Shown: one piece after another, positions 1-6,677 of the stretch
How positions within the stretch are numbered: the first letter of the stretch is position 1
Layout of the letters: each line of letters starts with the position of its first letter
Source: Armatimonadota bacterium
GTDB taxonomy: Bacteria > Armatimonadota > UBA5829
NCBI GenBank assembly: GCA_023398345.1
Contig: JAEWSK010000048.1
Coordinates: forward strand, 1-9,599
Direction: 5' to 3'
DNA: 9,599 nucleotides
Program-made: the position numbers and the translations under genes
Notes under the pieces: model-generated
What the model saw: the letters and a program-made list of their open reading frames with translations, nothing else
Told to the model about the DNA's origin: nothing
Databases searched by the model: none

Positions 1-825
1 CATCTCCTCTATGCCCGTGCTGCCTGAAATGGCGACAAAGTCCTGGCGAAGCAAATCCGGACCCATCGACGCCGCCTCAGCAAGACCACCCTCGAGCGGA
101 AACAGTCGGGCAAGCGAAGCTGGAATATCGTCAAAATCCGCCGACCGGAGTTGGTCTTTGCGAGTGCCCGAAGAGTTGATCCATGAGCGCAGTTCTTCAA
201 ATGTAAGCACTGCATCGATTGCCCCGACCACATCGGGCTGTTCGGCTTCAGCTTTTTTTGCAGGACACGGCCCTATAAAGACGACTTTCGCCGCCTCGCC
301 GTAGCGACCCTTAAGGTATCGCCCGTGGGCAATCATTGGAGACACAACGGGAGCAATCATCCCCACAACAGACGGGTGGTACTTTGCGATCATGTCCACC
401 AAAACCGGGCAGGCGGATGCTACATGTGGGTGCGGTTCTTCATCAACTAGCTTTGCAGTTTCTCTTGCGACCATCTCAGCGCCGACAGCCGCCTCGGTAA
501 CTAAGTGAAATCCGAGCTGCTTTAGCAATGCCGGAAACAATCCGCCGCCGTAGTCTGGAAACGCCGCCACGTATGAGGGGGCGACTGATGCAATGACTTG
601 CCCGCTATCTTGGATCATTGCCTGCACCCGCGCCAAATCGCTTCGCACTTGCTTGGCTTGTTGCGGGCATTCCCGGACACATGTGCCACAGGCCAGGCAA
701 CGAGTCGGATCGACCTGCGCCTGACCTGCAGATATACGAATGGCTTTCACCGGGCATATTCGCACACAGCGGTAACAGTCCCGGCATCTAGCTTTGTTTG
801 TCGAGATGATACCTTGAGTTGACAT
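1..825 (-). CDS. Putative sensory (group C, HydS-like) [FeFe]-hydrogenase, C-terminal part cut off by window edge
   Basis: The reading frame is open from ATG 825 to the left edge (275 codons visible). The ATG overlaps the TGA of the upstream ferredoxin gene (TGATG), and GAGGT lies 10 nt upstream. Residues 14-24 (C14, C17, C20, C24) and 43-53 (C43, C46, C49, C53) form two [4Fe-4S] motifs. The hydrogenase large-subunit domain follows. Motif L1 reads SACP at 137-140: the H-cluster ligand C139 is kept, but the proton-transfer cysteine of catalytic enzymes (CC in TSCCP) is alanine A138. Motif L2 reads GPCPAKK (C187). L3 would lie off the window. Loss of the proton-relay cysteine, the short two-cluster N-terminus and a place next to a trimeric hydrogenase operon are known traits of sensory HydS-type proteins, which often carry a C-terminal PAS domain. 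Sensing H2 or redox state is inferred. A low-activity enzyme of another subgroup is possible. Confidence 0.85.
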   Translation of the reverse strand, partial: MSTQGIISTNKARCRDCYRCVRICPVKAIRISAGQAQVDPTRCLACGTCVRECPQQAKQVRSDLARVQAMIQDSGQVIASVAPSYVAAFPDYGGGLFPALLKQLGFHLVTEAAVGAEMVARETAKLVDEEPHPHVASACPVLVDMIAKYHPSVVGMIAPVVSPMIAHGRYLKGRYGEAAKVVFIGPCPAKKAEAEQPDVVGAIDAVLTFEELRSWINSSGTRKDQLRSADFDDIPASLARLFPLEGGLAEAASMGPDLLRQDFVAISGSTGIEEM

Positions 826-1073
826 CAAGTGACCAACCTCAAAATGTGCTCAGTAAAGAATGCCTCGGCCTTATCCGGAGTGATCCCCCCGTAAATAACG
901 TCATCTACAACGACATTCGGTGCCTGTATGCAGTTGTCCAGACAAAGATCAGCCGCAAGATCGATCTCACCATCCAAACCATGCGACTCGATAAGTGATC
1001 TCAACAACTTTAGTGTTTTCGCCCCGCCGCGAATGTGGCAGGAACTCCCAACGCAGCATTTTACGTGAACCAC
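825..1073 (-). CDS. Small [2Fe-2S] thioredoxin-like ferredoxin
   Basis: This 82-residue protein is a complete thioredoxin-fold [2Fe-2S] domain (NuoE C-terminal / Fd_like type). The four ligands are C7-x4-C12 and C44-x3-C48, followed by the conserved stretch PNVVV and IYGGITP. It aligns without gaps to HydA residues 590-662 (about 32 of 73 identical by hand count), including all four cysteines. The start is GTG at 1073: an in-frame TGA lies two codons upstream, and AGGAGG sits 11 nt before the GTG. It begins 149 bp after hydA, and its stop overlaps the start of the sensory-type hydrogenase gene, which implies translational coupling. It is therefore likely an electron carrier or subunit for that protein, or an extra carrier for the HydABC complex. 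Function as a soluble ferredoxin is known for the family; the partner is inferred. Confidence 0.88.
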   Translation of the reverse strand: MVHVKCCVGSSCHIRGGAKTLKLLRSLIESHGLDGEIDLAADLCLDNCIQAPNVVVDDVIYGGITPDKAEAFFTEHILRLVT

Positions 1074-1084
1074 GACTCAGCAGA

Positions 1085-1090
1085 CCTCCT
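1085..1090 (-). promoter_or_regulatory. Ribosome binding site deciding the GTG start of the small ferredoxin
   Basis: AGGAGG on the minus strand, 11 nt upstream of GTG 1073. No ATG is available: an in-frame TGA at 1079-1077 rules out any earlier start, and no in-frame ATG precedes the first cluster cysteine. The spacing is slightly long. Confidence 0.7.
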
Positions 1091-1137
1091 AGCCCTAGAA
1101 TGAATCCGAGGTAACGCAAACGTAGCCGCTAAGGCGA

Positions 1138-1164
1138 AGTGGGCCGGTAAAAAAACCGGCCACT
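1138..1164. other. Intergenic hairpin with six-base A/T loop
   Basis: Inverted repeat: AGTGGGCCGGT (1138-1148), AAAAAA loop, ACCGGCCACT (1155-1164), a 10-bp stem with one bulged G. On the transcribed minus strand the loop is U6. No T-run follows the stem on either strand, so it is not a standard intrinsic terminator. A 3'-end stabiliser, a processing site or an attenuating structure between hydA and the distal genes is more likely. The stem is seen directly; the role is inferred. Confidence 0.55.
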
Positions 1165-1202
1165 AAGCCATTTATACACACGTCCCATCGAGCACTCCAA
1201 AG

Positions 1203-1221
1203 GCCGGAAACTCAAACCGGC
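1203..1221. other. Short GCCGG hairpin just after the hydA stop
   Basis: GCCGG (1203-1207) pairs with CCGGC (1217-1221) around a nine-base loop, one base after the hydA stop codon. On the minus strand only TTT follows, so it would be a weak terminator at best. Its stem shares the GGCCGG core with the hairpin at 1138-1164, so the spacer has two related structures in tandem. Confidence 0.4.
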
Positions 1222-1222
1222 A

Positions 1223-3268
1223 CTATGGTTTTTTCGTTGCTTCGCACTTTTCGCATTTTGCCACACCCTCTGCGGCGGGCTTGATTGTTTCGGCAAAGAA
1301 CTCATCTATCTTCTCAGGCGTAATGCCGCCGTAGATTGTCTCGCCGACTCGCACGTTCGGGCTTGCCTTGCATTTTTCAAAGCAGAATGTCGCCTTAAAG
1401 TCGATCTTTCCTGCCAGCCCGGACTCGCGCGCTTTGTCGATAAGTCTGCGAAGCGTATCGTATGACCCGCGCAAGTAACAGTTTGTGCCGATGCAGACCG
1501 AAACCGGAAGTTTCTCAGTCGACTCGACTTCGGTCAATTCGACGTTCTCTCCATGAATACGACGCCGCGATCTGTAACCCGTGTGAAGAAGCTTGTGCGC
1601 AACCGAGCTGTTCGGTTTTTGCAAAAGCGTCGAGTAGCACTCTTTCACATACGGGTTGTCCGCAGCATTGTGCAGCGGCTGAACAGCGTCGCAGTCATAG
1701 AGCATGTTCTTGCGCTCTTCGCGAGCAGCCATGTCGTTAGGTAGAGGCTGACCGCCTCCTCCTACACAGCCACCGCGACATGCCATTACTTCTATAATAT
1801 CATAGTTTACCTCACCGGCTCTAAGCTTGTCGAGTAATTCTCTCGCATTTGAAAGACCGCTGAGTACTGCCAGATTTAACGTAGTGTCGCCGAGAGTGAC
1901 GCTGACTTCTTTTAGACCATCCAGTCCGCGAACTTCGCGGAACTCAGGCACAGTCCCGTTGGGATTGCCGCTCGCCGCCGCCATTCTAAGCACTGCCTCG
2001 GCAACACCGCCGCTGGCTCCAAAGATAACCCCCGCGCCGGTTTTAAAGCCGAACGGCAGATCCATTGAATCGGGCGGCAGATCCGCCAAGCGGATTCCGG
2101 CCTCATCGACCATCTTAATCAACTCTTGAGTGGACAAGACGGCATTTATATCCGGATCGCCATTGACGGAAAACTCGGCGCGCTTTGCCTCGAACTTCTT
2201 GGCTGTGCACGGCATAACTGAGACAACAAAGATGTCCTCGCGCTTGATGTCCATTTGTTCAGTGAGATAATGCTTTGCAAGCGATCCGAACATCTGCTGC
2301 GGACTCTTACATGAAGACAAATTCGACAGATAGTCCGGGTAGAACTGCTCGACAAACTTGACCCATGCCGGACAGCAGCTTGTGAACTGAGGCAGTTTTT
2401 TGCCTTCAGCAACACGTCCGAGGAATTCAGTTGCTTCTTCAACTGTTGTCAGATCGGCTGTAAACGATGTGTCATAGATCTTGTCAAAGCCGATGCGCCG
2501 CAGAGCCGTGACGGTCTTGGCCATCGCATGCTCTCCGCCTGAGATGCCGTAAGCCTGGGCAATCGCGGCGCGAACAGCCGGTGCAATGTGAACAATGACA
2601 GTCTTTGTCTTGTCGTTAATTGCTTTCCATACATCGTCGACCTGGCTCTTTATTGTAAGTGCGCCCGTCGGACAAATAGATGCGCACTGCCCGCAAAAGA
2701 CGCATTCAACGTCACTTAGGTTCTTGCCAAAAGCCGGGCTGACTCGAACGTTGCTGCCGCGCCCGACAAAGTCCAACACACCGATGCCCTGAACTTCCTT
2801 GCACATGCGCACGCAGTCGCCGCACAGGATGCACTTGTTCGGATCGCGAACGAGCGACTGGTTCGTAGCATCGATGGGAAGAATGTCCGTCGGCTCATCG
2901 AACCGAACGGTCTTGACTCCGAGTTTCTGCGCCAGTTCCTGCAGACGACATCGAGTGTTCTTTTCGCAAGTCTGGCAATTGCCGTGGTGATTGGCCAACA
3001 GCAGTTCGAGCGCCATCCTGCGAATGCGCATTACAGGCTCGGTGTGCGTGTGAACCACCATGCCGTCCTCGGGCGGAGTAGAGCAGGCAGGCTGAATGCC
3101 CCGTTTTTCTATTTCGACAATGCACATTCGGCAGGCTCCGTATACGGATAGTTCCGAATGATAGCAAAATGTCGGCAGTTCTATACCTGATGCCCGAATT
3201 ACCTCGAGCAGGTTTTTGCTTTCATTTATCGGGGTCTTTACCCCATCTACTGTAATATAACCTTCCAT
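1223..3268 (-). CDS. hydA: [FeFe]-hydrogenase catalytic subunit HydA (trimeric, electron-bifurcating type)
   Basis: This 681-residue protein carries the H-cluster of the HydABC complex and makes or oxidises H2 in the cytoplasm. Domains in order: an N-terminal [2Fe-2S] ferredoxin (C35, C46, C49, C62); a His-ligated [4Fe-4S] site (H94, C98, C101, C107); two [4Fe-4S] motifs (C146/149/152/156 and C189/192/195/199); and the H-cluster domain with L1 TSCCPAW (C298 proton relay, C299 ligand), L2 MPCTAKK (C354) and L3 MACRGGCVGGGGQ (C497, C501). Numbering is almost the same as in clostridial CpI. A C-terminal thioredoxin-like [2Fe-2S] domain (C592, C597, C629, C633) is typical of trimeric enzymes such as that of Thermotoga. 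Start ATG 3268 has AAGGAG 8 nt upstream, and the gene begins 25 bp after hydB. All catalytic residues are present. An extra CxxC (C672, C675) lies in the last ten residues and is unexplained. Confidence 0.97.
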   Translation of the reverse strand: MEGYITVDGVKTPINESKNLLEVIRASGIELPTFCYHSELSVYGACRMCIVEIEKRGIQPACSTPPEDGMVVHTHTEPVMRIRRMALELLLANHHGNCQTCEKNTRCRLQELAQKLGVKTVRFDEPTDILPIDATNQSLVRDPNKCILCGDCVRMCKEVQGIGVLDFVGRGSNVRVSPAFGKNLSDVECVFCGQCASICPTGALTIKSQVDDVWKAINDKTKTVIVHIAPAVRAAIAQAYGISGGEHAMAKTVTALRRIGFDKIYDTSFTADLTTVEEATEFLGRVAEGKKLPQFTSCCPAWVKFVEQFYPDYLSNLSSCKSPQQMFGSLAKHYLTEQMDIKREDIFVVSVMPCTAKKFEAKRAEFSVNGDPDINAVLSTQELIKMVDEAGIRLADLPPDSMDLPFGFKTGAGVIFGASGGVAEAVLRMAAASGNPNGTVPEFREVRGLDGLKEVSVTLGDTTLNLAVLSGLSNARELLDKLRAGEVNYDIIEVMACRGGCVGGGGQPLPNDMAAREERKNMLYDCDAVQPLHNAADNPYVKECYSTLLQKPNSSVAHKLLHTGYRSRRRIHGENVELTEVESTEKLPVSVCIGTNCYLRGSYDTLRRLIDKARESGLAGKIDFKATFCFEKCKASPNVRVGETIYGGITPEKIDEFFAETIKPAAEGVAKCEKCEATKKP

Positions 3269-3293
3269 CGCATAGACTCCTTATGGATGCAGA

Positions 3294-5189
3294 CTAAGCA
3301 AGCGCTATCGCTTCGAATTTGCACGAGTCGGCACAAGCGCCGCACTTGATACATGCGCCGGCGTTGATCTTATATGGGCTCTTTGGCTCGCCGGAAATTG
3401 CGTTGACCGGACATTTTCTCGCGCATAGACCGCAGCCCTTGCACTTCTCGCTTATAATCATATAGCTCTTGAAAGCCTCGCATTCGCCAGCCGGGCAGAC
3501 GCCGTCAACGATGTGCGCGAGGTACTCGTGGCGGAAGTGCTTAAGTGTCGAAAGAACAGGGTTCGGCGCGGTCTTGCCAAGCCCGCACAGCGAGCCGTCA
3601 CGTACCGTTTGCGCAACCTCTTCAAGGAGACTAAGGTCTTCGAGCTTACCCCGCCCGGTGACGATTTTTTCGAGAATCTGCAGCATTCGCTTTGTGCCCT
3701 CGCGGCAGAGAACGCACTTGCCGCAGGACTCCTTCTGCGTGAATCCCATAAAGAATCGGGCAATCTCGACCATGCAGGTCGATTCGTCCATAACGACCAA
3801 CCCGCCGCTGCCGACCATAGCCCCAACGGACTTTAGTGAATCATAGTCGAGCGGCAAATCGAGATGCTCTTTTGTTAGACATGCGCCGGATGGCCCACCG
3901 ATCTGGACAGCCTTAAACGGTTTGTCGGTGCGCATTCCGCCGCCGATCTTAAACACGACGTCGCCGAGCGTAGTGCCCATCGGAACTTCGATAAGGCCGG
4001 TGTTGACAACCGCGCCGGTAAGAGCAAAAACTTTTGTGCCGGGCGATGTCGCTATTCCAAAGCTGCGGAACCATTCCGCGCCGTTGAGTATGACTTTGGG
4101 CACATTGGCAAATGTCTCGACGTTATTTACAACTGTCGGCTTTTCCCACAGACCCGAGTTTGCCGGGAACGGCGGCTTGGGCCTGGGCATTCCTCGTCGG
4201 CCTTCAATCGAGTTTATAAGAGCCGTCTCTTCGCCGCAGACAAATGCGCCTGCTCCCTCTTTAATATGAATATGGAATGAGAACACTCCGCCAAGGATTC
4301 GGTCGCCGAGCAAACCGGCTTCCTCCGCCTGTGCTATAGCCTTGCGAAGTCGCTGAATTGCAAGCGGATACTCCGCTCGGACATATATATAACCCTCGTC
4401 GGCGCCGATGGCATAACCTGCAATGACCATGCCTTCGAGCAGTGCGTGAGGATTGCCTTCCATAACGCTTTCGTCCATAAACGCGCCGGGGTCGCCCTCG
4501 TCAGCGTTGCATACTACATATTTTTTTGCACTCTTGACGACTTGCGTAAAGCCCCACTTGCGGCCGGTCGGGAATCCCGCGCCGCCGCGTCCGCGCAGAC
4601 CTGAATCAGTCACTTCGGCAACAACCGCTTCCGGCGTCATGCCAAAAACCGCTTCGGCCAAAGCGCGATAGCCGTCTCGGGCGATGTAGTCTCGGATGTC
4701 TCCCGGTTCTACAACACCGCAGTCTGCAAGCACCACATTGACTTGATCTCTATAAAAAGGCAGTTCGTCTCGCTTTGCAAAAGACTTTGAGCCGTCATCG
4801 GTCTTAAACAAAAGCTTTTCAACTGGTTTGCCGTTCATTACGGTCTGAGTGACGATGTCATCGGCATCTTCAGGAGAAACTTGAACATAGAAGTAATCCG
4901 ATGGCAAAATACGCACAATCGGTCCAACCTGGCAGTAGCCGGGACAGCCGCTGTAGCCAAGTCCTATAGCTTTTTCGTCCTCGTCAGACATAATGTCGGC
5001 ACGCACGGGCAGACCATGCTTTTCGAGCGATTCCTGTATAGCAGCCAAAACGGCCGGAGCGCCGTTGGCCATACATCCCGTTCCGCCACAAACCAGCACG
5101 CGCGTTGCGCAGCTTTTGATGGCGGCTTGGGCCTTGCGTTTTAGTTCATCTAGTTCCTGAGGTGAGTTAAGCTTGGTAACTGGTGTCAT
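3294..5189 (-). CDS. hydB: Hydrogenase subunit HydB (NuoF-like, FMN, NAD(H)-binding)
   Basis: This 631-residue diaphorase subunit exchanges electrons between NAD(H), ferredoxin and HydA; flavin-based bifurcation in HydABC complexes is centred here. Domains in order: an N-terminal thioredoxin-like [2Fe-2S] domain (C34, C39, C82, C86); a NuoF core with the glycine-rich GRGGAGFPTG at 200-209 for FMN/NAD and NADEGDPGAF near 228-237; a NuoF [4Fe-4S] site (C489, C492, C495, C535); and a C-terminal pair of [4Fe-4S] motifs (C583/586/589/593 and C613/616/619/623). C565 and C570, with H551/H554 nearby, lie between the NuoF core and the ferredoxin tail, where a zinc site has been described in related complexes; that match is my inference. 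The ATG overlaps the hydC stop by four bases (ATGA), with GGAGG 7 nt upstream, so translation is coupled. Whether NAD or NADP is used cannot be told by eye. Confidence 0.97.
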   Translation of the reverse strand: MTPVTKLNSPQELDELKRKAQAAIKSCATRVLVCGGTGCMANGAPAVLAAIQESLEKHGLPVRADIMSDEDEKAIGLGYSGCPGYCQVGPIVRILPSDYFYVQVSPEDADDIVTQTVMNGKPVEKLLFKTDDGSKSFAKRDELPFYRDQVNVVLADCGVVEPGDIRDYIARDGYRALAEAVFGMTPEAVVAEVTDSGLRGRGGAGFPTGRKWGFTQVVKSAKKYVVCNADEGDPGAFMDESVMEGNPHALLEGMVIAGYAIGADEGYIYVRAEYPLAIQRLRKAIAQAEEAGLLGDRILGGVFSFHIHIKEGAGAFVCGEETALINSIEGRRGMPRPKPPFPANSGLWEKPTVVNNVETFANVPKVILNGAEWFRSFGIATSPGTKVFALTGAVVNTGLIEVPMGTTLGDVVFKIGGGMRTDKPFKAVQIGGPSGACLTKEHLDLPLDYDSLKSVGAMVGSGGLVVMDESTCMVEIARFFMGFTQKESCGKCVLCREGTKRMLQILEKIVTGRGKLEDLSLLEEVAQTVRDGSLCGLGKTAPNPVLSTLKHFRHEYLAHIVDGVCPAGECEAFKSYMIISEKCKGCGLCARKCPVNAISGEPKSPYKINAGACIKCGACADSCKFEAIALA

Positions 5190-5713
5190 TTGCCTGCCTC
5201 CGCCTTATCCGCCGCGTCGATTCTTTCGATTACCTTAACCACATTTTCGGGGGTCATCTGGCCATAAACTTTGCCGTCTACAACAACGGCCGGAGCCAGA
5301 GCGCACGCCCCGATACAGCTCACGACTTCTAGCGTAAAGCGATGGTCGGCAGTGGTCTTTTGTCCATCTTTGAGGCCGAGATAACGTCTTACGGCCGTGA
5401 TAATTGGTTGATTTTTGCGGACGTGGCATGCGGTTCCGTCACAGCATTTTATAACGTATTTACCTTTGGGCTCAAGTGAAAACTGCGCATAAAATGTTGC
5501 TACGCCATATACCGTCGCGGGCGGCAAATCGAGTGCCGTCGCCACAAATGTGAGGATCTCCTCCGGTAAATAGCGATATTCATCCTGCACCTTTTGCAGG
5601 ATTGGAATGAGTGCGCTTTCAGTTGCACCGTACTCCTCGATGATTTGCTGGATCCGGTTGAAATGCCTTCTTGCTTTTGACCCGGACTCAGCTGTTACAG
5701 CAGATTGAGACAA
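5186..5713 (-). CDS. hydC: Hydrogenase subunit HydC (NuoE-like [2Fe-2S] protein)
   Basis: This 175-residue protein is a normal-length NuoE homologue. Residues 15-85 form the helical N-terminal domain (IPILQKVQDEYRYLP, VYGVATFYAQF). A thioredoxin-like domain follows with the [2Fe-2S] ligands C91-x4-C96 and C133-x3-C137, then PAVVVDGKVYGQMTP. It partners HydB as the small diaphorase subunit that relays electrons near the FMN. The start is TTG at 5713: an in-frame TAA lies directly before it, and GGAGGT sits 7 nt upstream. The gene begins 15 bp after the rex stop and its own stop overlaps the hydB start. Order rex-hydC-hydB-hydA makes it the first structural gene of the operon. Confidence 0.96.
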   Translation of the reverse strand: MSQSAVTAESGSKARRHFNRIQQIIEEYGATESALIPILQKVQDEYRYLPEEILTFVATALDLPPATVYGVATFYAQFSLEPKGKYVIKCCDGTACHVRKNQPIITAVRRYLGLKDGQKTTADHRFTLEVVSCIGACALAPAVVVDGKVYGQMTPENVVKVIERIDAADKAEAGK

Positions 5714-5720
5714 TTAAGCT

Positions 5721-5726
5721 ACCTCC
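5721..5726 (-). promoter_or_regulatory. Ribosome binding site deciding the TTG start of hydC
   Basis: GGAGGT on the minus strand, 7 nt upstream of TTG 5713. The codon before the TTG is an in-frame TAA, so no longer reading is possible. It lies within the 15-bp gap after the rex stop codon. Confidence 0.8.
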
Positions 5727-5728
5727 AA

Positions 5729-6463
5729 TCATTTTGCGGCCTCGTCAGGGCCATTGCATGAGACGCATGCGTTGGGACAAACGGCCTCAACATTCACACA
5801 CTCACTGACGGAATGATTCTTTTTGTTGTTAACAGTATGCTGACCCATTGCGTGCGACAATGTAATGAGCCCCCACGCAAGGGACTGGTTTTCAACTACG
5901 ACACACTCGGGGACGTGCAGTTTGACAGGTGCGAAGTTCCAGATGGCGCGGATTCCTGCGCTGACCATTAAATCGGCGGTCTCTTGGGCAGCAACCGCGG
6001 GCACGGCGATAACTCCGGCTACAATGCCCTCGCTCTTAATAACGCCGAATATTTCGGCGATGCTGCGCACTTTTAGCTCACCTACTTCGGTACCTATTGT
6101 TGACTGATCCTTATCGAATATACCGGCGAGCGCAAATCCTGCTTTTGTCCAGATGTTACTGGCCGCAAGCGCCCTGCCAAGATTGCCCAGCCCAACCAAG
6201 CAGACTTTTTTAGGAGTTTCTATGTCGAAGACGGATCGTATCAGTTTGGCAAGTTGTTCGATTTCATAACCGACCTTGGGCTTGCCTTCGGTTCCGAGCG
6301 GAAATAGATCTTGCCGAACTTTTCCCGGCGATATTCCAAGCGCTTTGCCTATTTCAGAGCTAGTAACATACCTATGCCCTTCAGCCTGAAGTTGCTCAAG
6401 GACATCGAAGTAGAGTTCCATTCTAAGCACAGACGCTCTGGACAGGCGCTTCACGTTGCGCAT
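5729..6463 (-). CDS. rex: Redox-sensing transcriptional repressor Rex with cysteine-rich C-terminal tail
   Basis: Rex represses fermentation and hydrogenase genes when NAD+ is high and leaves its operator when NADH binds. Residues 8-75 form the winged-helix DNA-binding domain (SSEIGKALGISPGKVRQDL, then VGYEIEQL). Residues 86-210 form the Rossmann domain, with the nucleotide motif GLGNLGRAL at 91-99, an acidic residue after the second strand (IFDKD near 115-119) and the conserved NFAPV near 176-180. The protein has 244 residues against a usual 205-225. The extra C-terminal stretch carries C222, C229, C233 and C236, a pattern not part of standard Rex. Start ATG 6463 has GGGGA 5 nt upstream. It is the first gene of the rex-hydCBA operon and has a Rex operator in its own promoter, so autoregulation is likely. 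Confidence 0.96.
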   Translation of the reverse strand: MRNVKRLSRASVLRMELYFDVLEQLQAEGHRYVTSSEIGKALGISPGKVRQDLFPLGTEGKPKVGYEIEQLAKLIRSVFDIETPKKVCLVGLGNLGRALAASNIWTKAGFALAGIFDKDQSTIGTEVGELKVRSIAEIFGVIKSEGIVAGVIAVPAVAAQETADLMVSAGIRAIWNFAPVKLHVPECVVVENQSLAWGLITLSHAMGQHTVNNKKNHSVSECVNVEAVCPNACVSCNGPDEAAK

Positions 6464-6481
6464 TACATTCCCCGAAGTGAG

Positions 6482-6499
6482 TTGTTAAGCATTTAACGA
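6482..6499. promoter_or_regulatory. Rex operator
   Basis: TTGTTAA-GCAT-TTAACGA, an inverted repeat that differs by one base from the Rex consensus TTGTTAA-N4-TTAACAA. It ends 18 bp before the rex start codon and directly follows the -10 box, covering the predicted transcription start near 6497. Binding there would block polymerase. The match is seen directly; control by the adjacent rex product is a strong inference. Confidence 0.9.
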
Positions 6500-6503
6500 T
6501 TGT

Positions 6504-6532
6504 ATTTTACCCGATATTGGCACGCCTGTCAA
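6504..6532 (-). promoter_or_regulatory. Sigma-70 promoter of the rex-hydCBA operon
   Basis: On the minus strand, -35 TTGACA (6532-6527, perfect), a 17-bp spacer, then -10 TAAAAT (6509-6504, five of six). The predicted start site falls inside the Rex operator. This is the best promoter match in the window, so the operon should be strongly expressed once derepressed. Confidence 0.85.
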
Positions 6533-6620
6533 CAAGCAGTTTTGCCGGTCTTTTTGCTTATTTTTGGCATCACCCACTATTGAAGTTTGATGCTAAAACT
6601 CTATTGCACATTCGAGACAT

Positions 6621-6650
6621 TTGAGCTTTGGGGTGTCGTCAATGTATACT
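6621..6650 (+). promoter_or_regulatory. Candidate promoter of the secreted TPR-like protein gene
   Basis: -35 TTGAGC (6621-6626), an 18-bp spacer, then -10 TATACT (6645-6650). The predicted start near 6657 would give a leader of about 20 nt carrying the ribosome site GGGAGGT at 6664-6670. The distance to the ATG fits well; the -35 is only four of six. The rest of the divergent rex intergenic region shows nothing else I can name. Confidence 0.5.
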
Positions 6651-6677
6651 GTTGTACAAATACGGGAGGTAAAGTGC

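Noticed and set aside
11..304. Plus-strand open frames opposite the hydrogenase genes (for example 11-304, 3469-3846, 3922-4269)
   Set aside because: They lie antisense to well-supported genes, have no ribosome sites and resemble no known family.
5825..5840. TTGTTAACAG inside rex, resembling half of a Rex operator
   Set aside because: The half-sites overlap without the 4-bp spacer, and the bases encode the TVNN stretch of Rex. It is a chance match.
6652..6659. TTGTACAA palindrome upstream of the secreted protein gene
   Set aside because: It is only 8 bp and overlaps the predicted transcript start. It is too short to claim as an operator.
6621..6677. Longer N-terminus for the secreted protein, starting at ATG 6621
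   Set aside because: It would run through the predicted promoter and the strong ribosome site at 6664-6670, and would bury the signal peptide 19 residues in.
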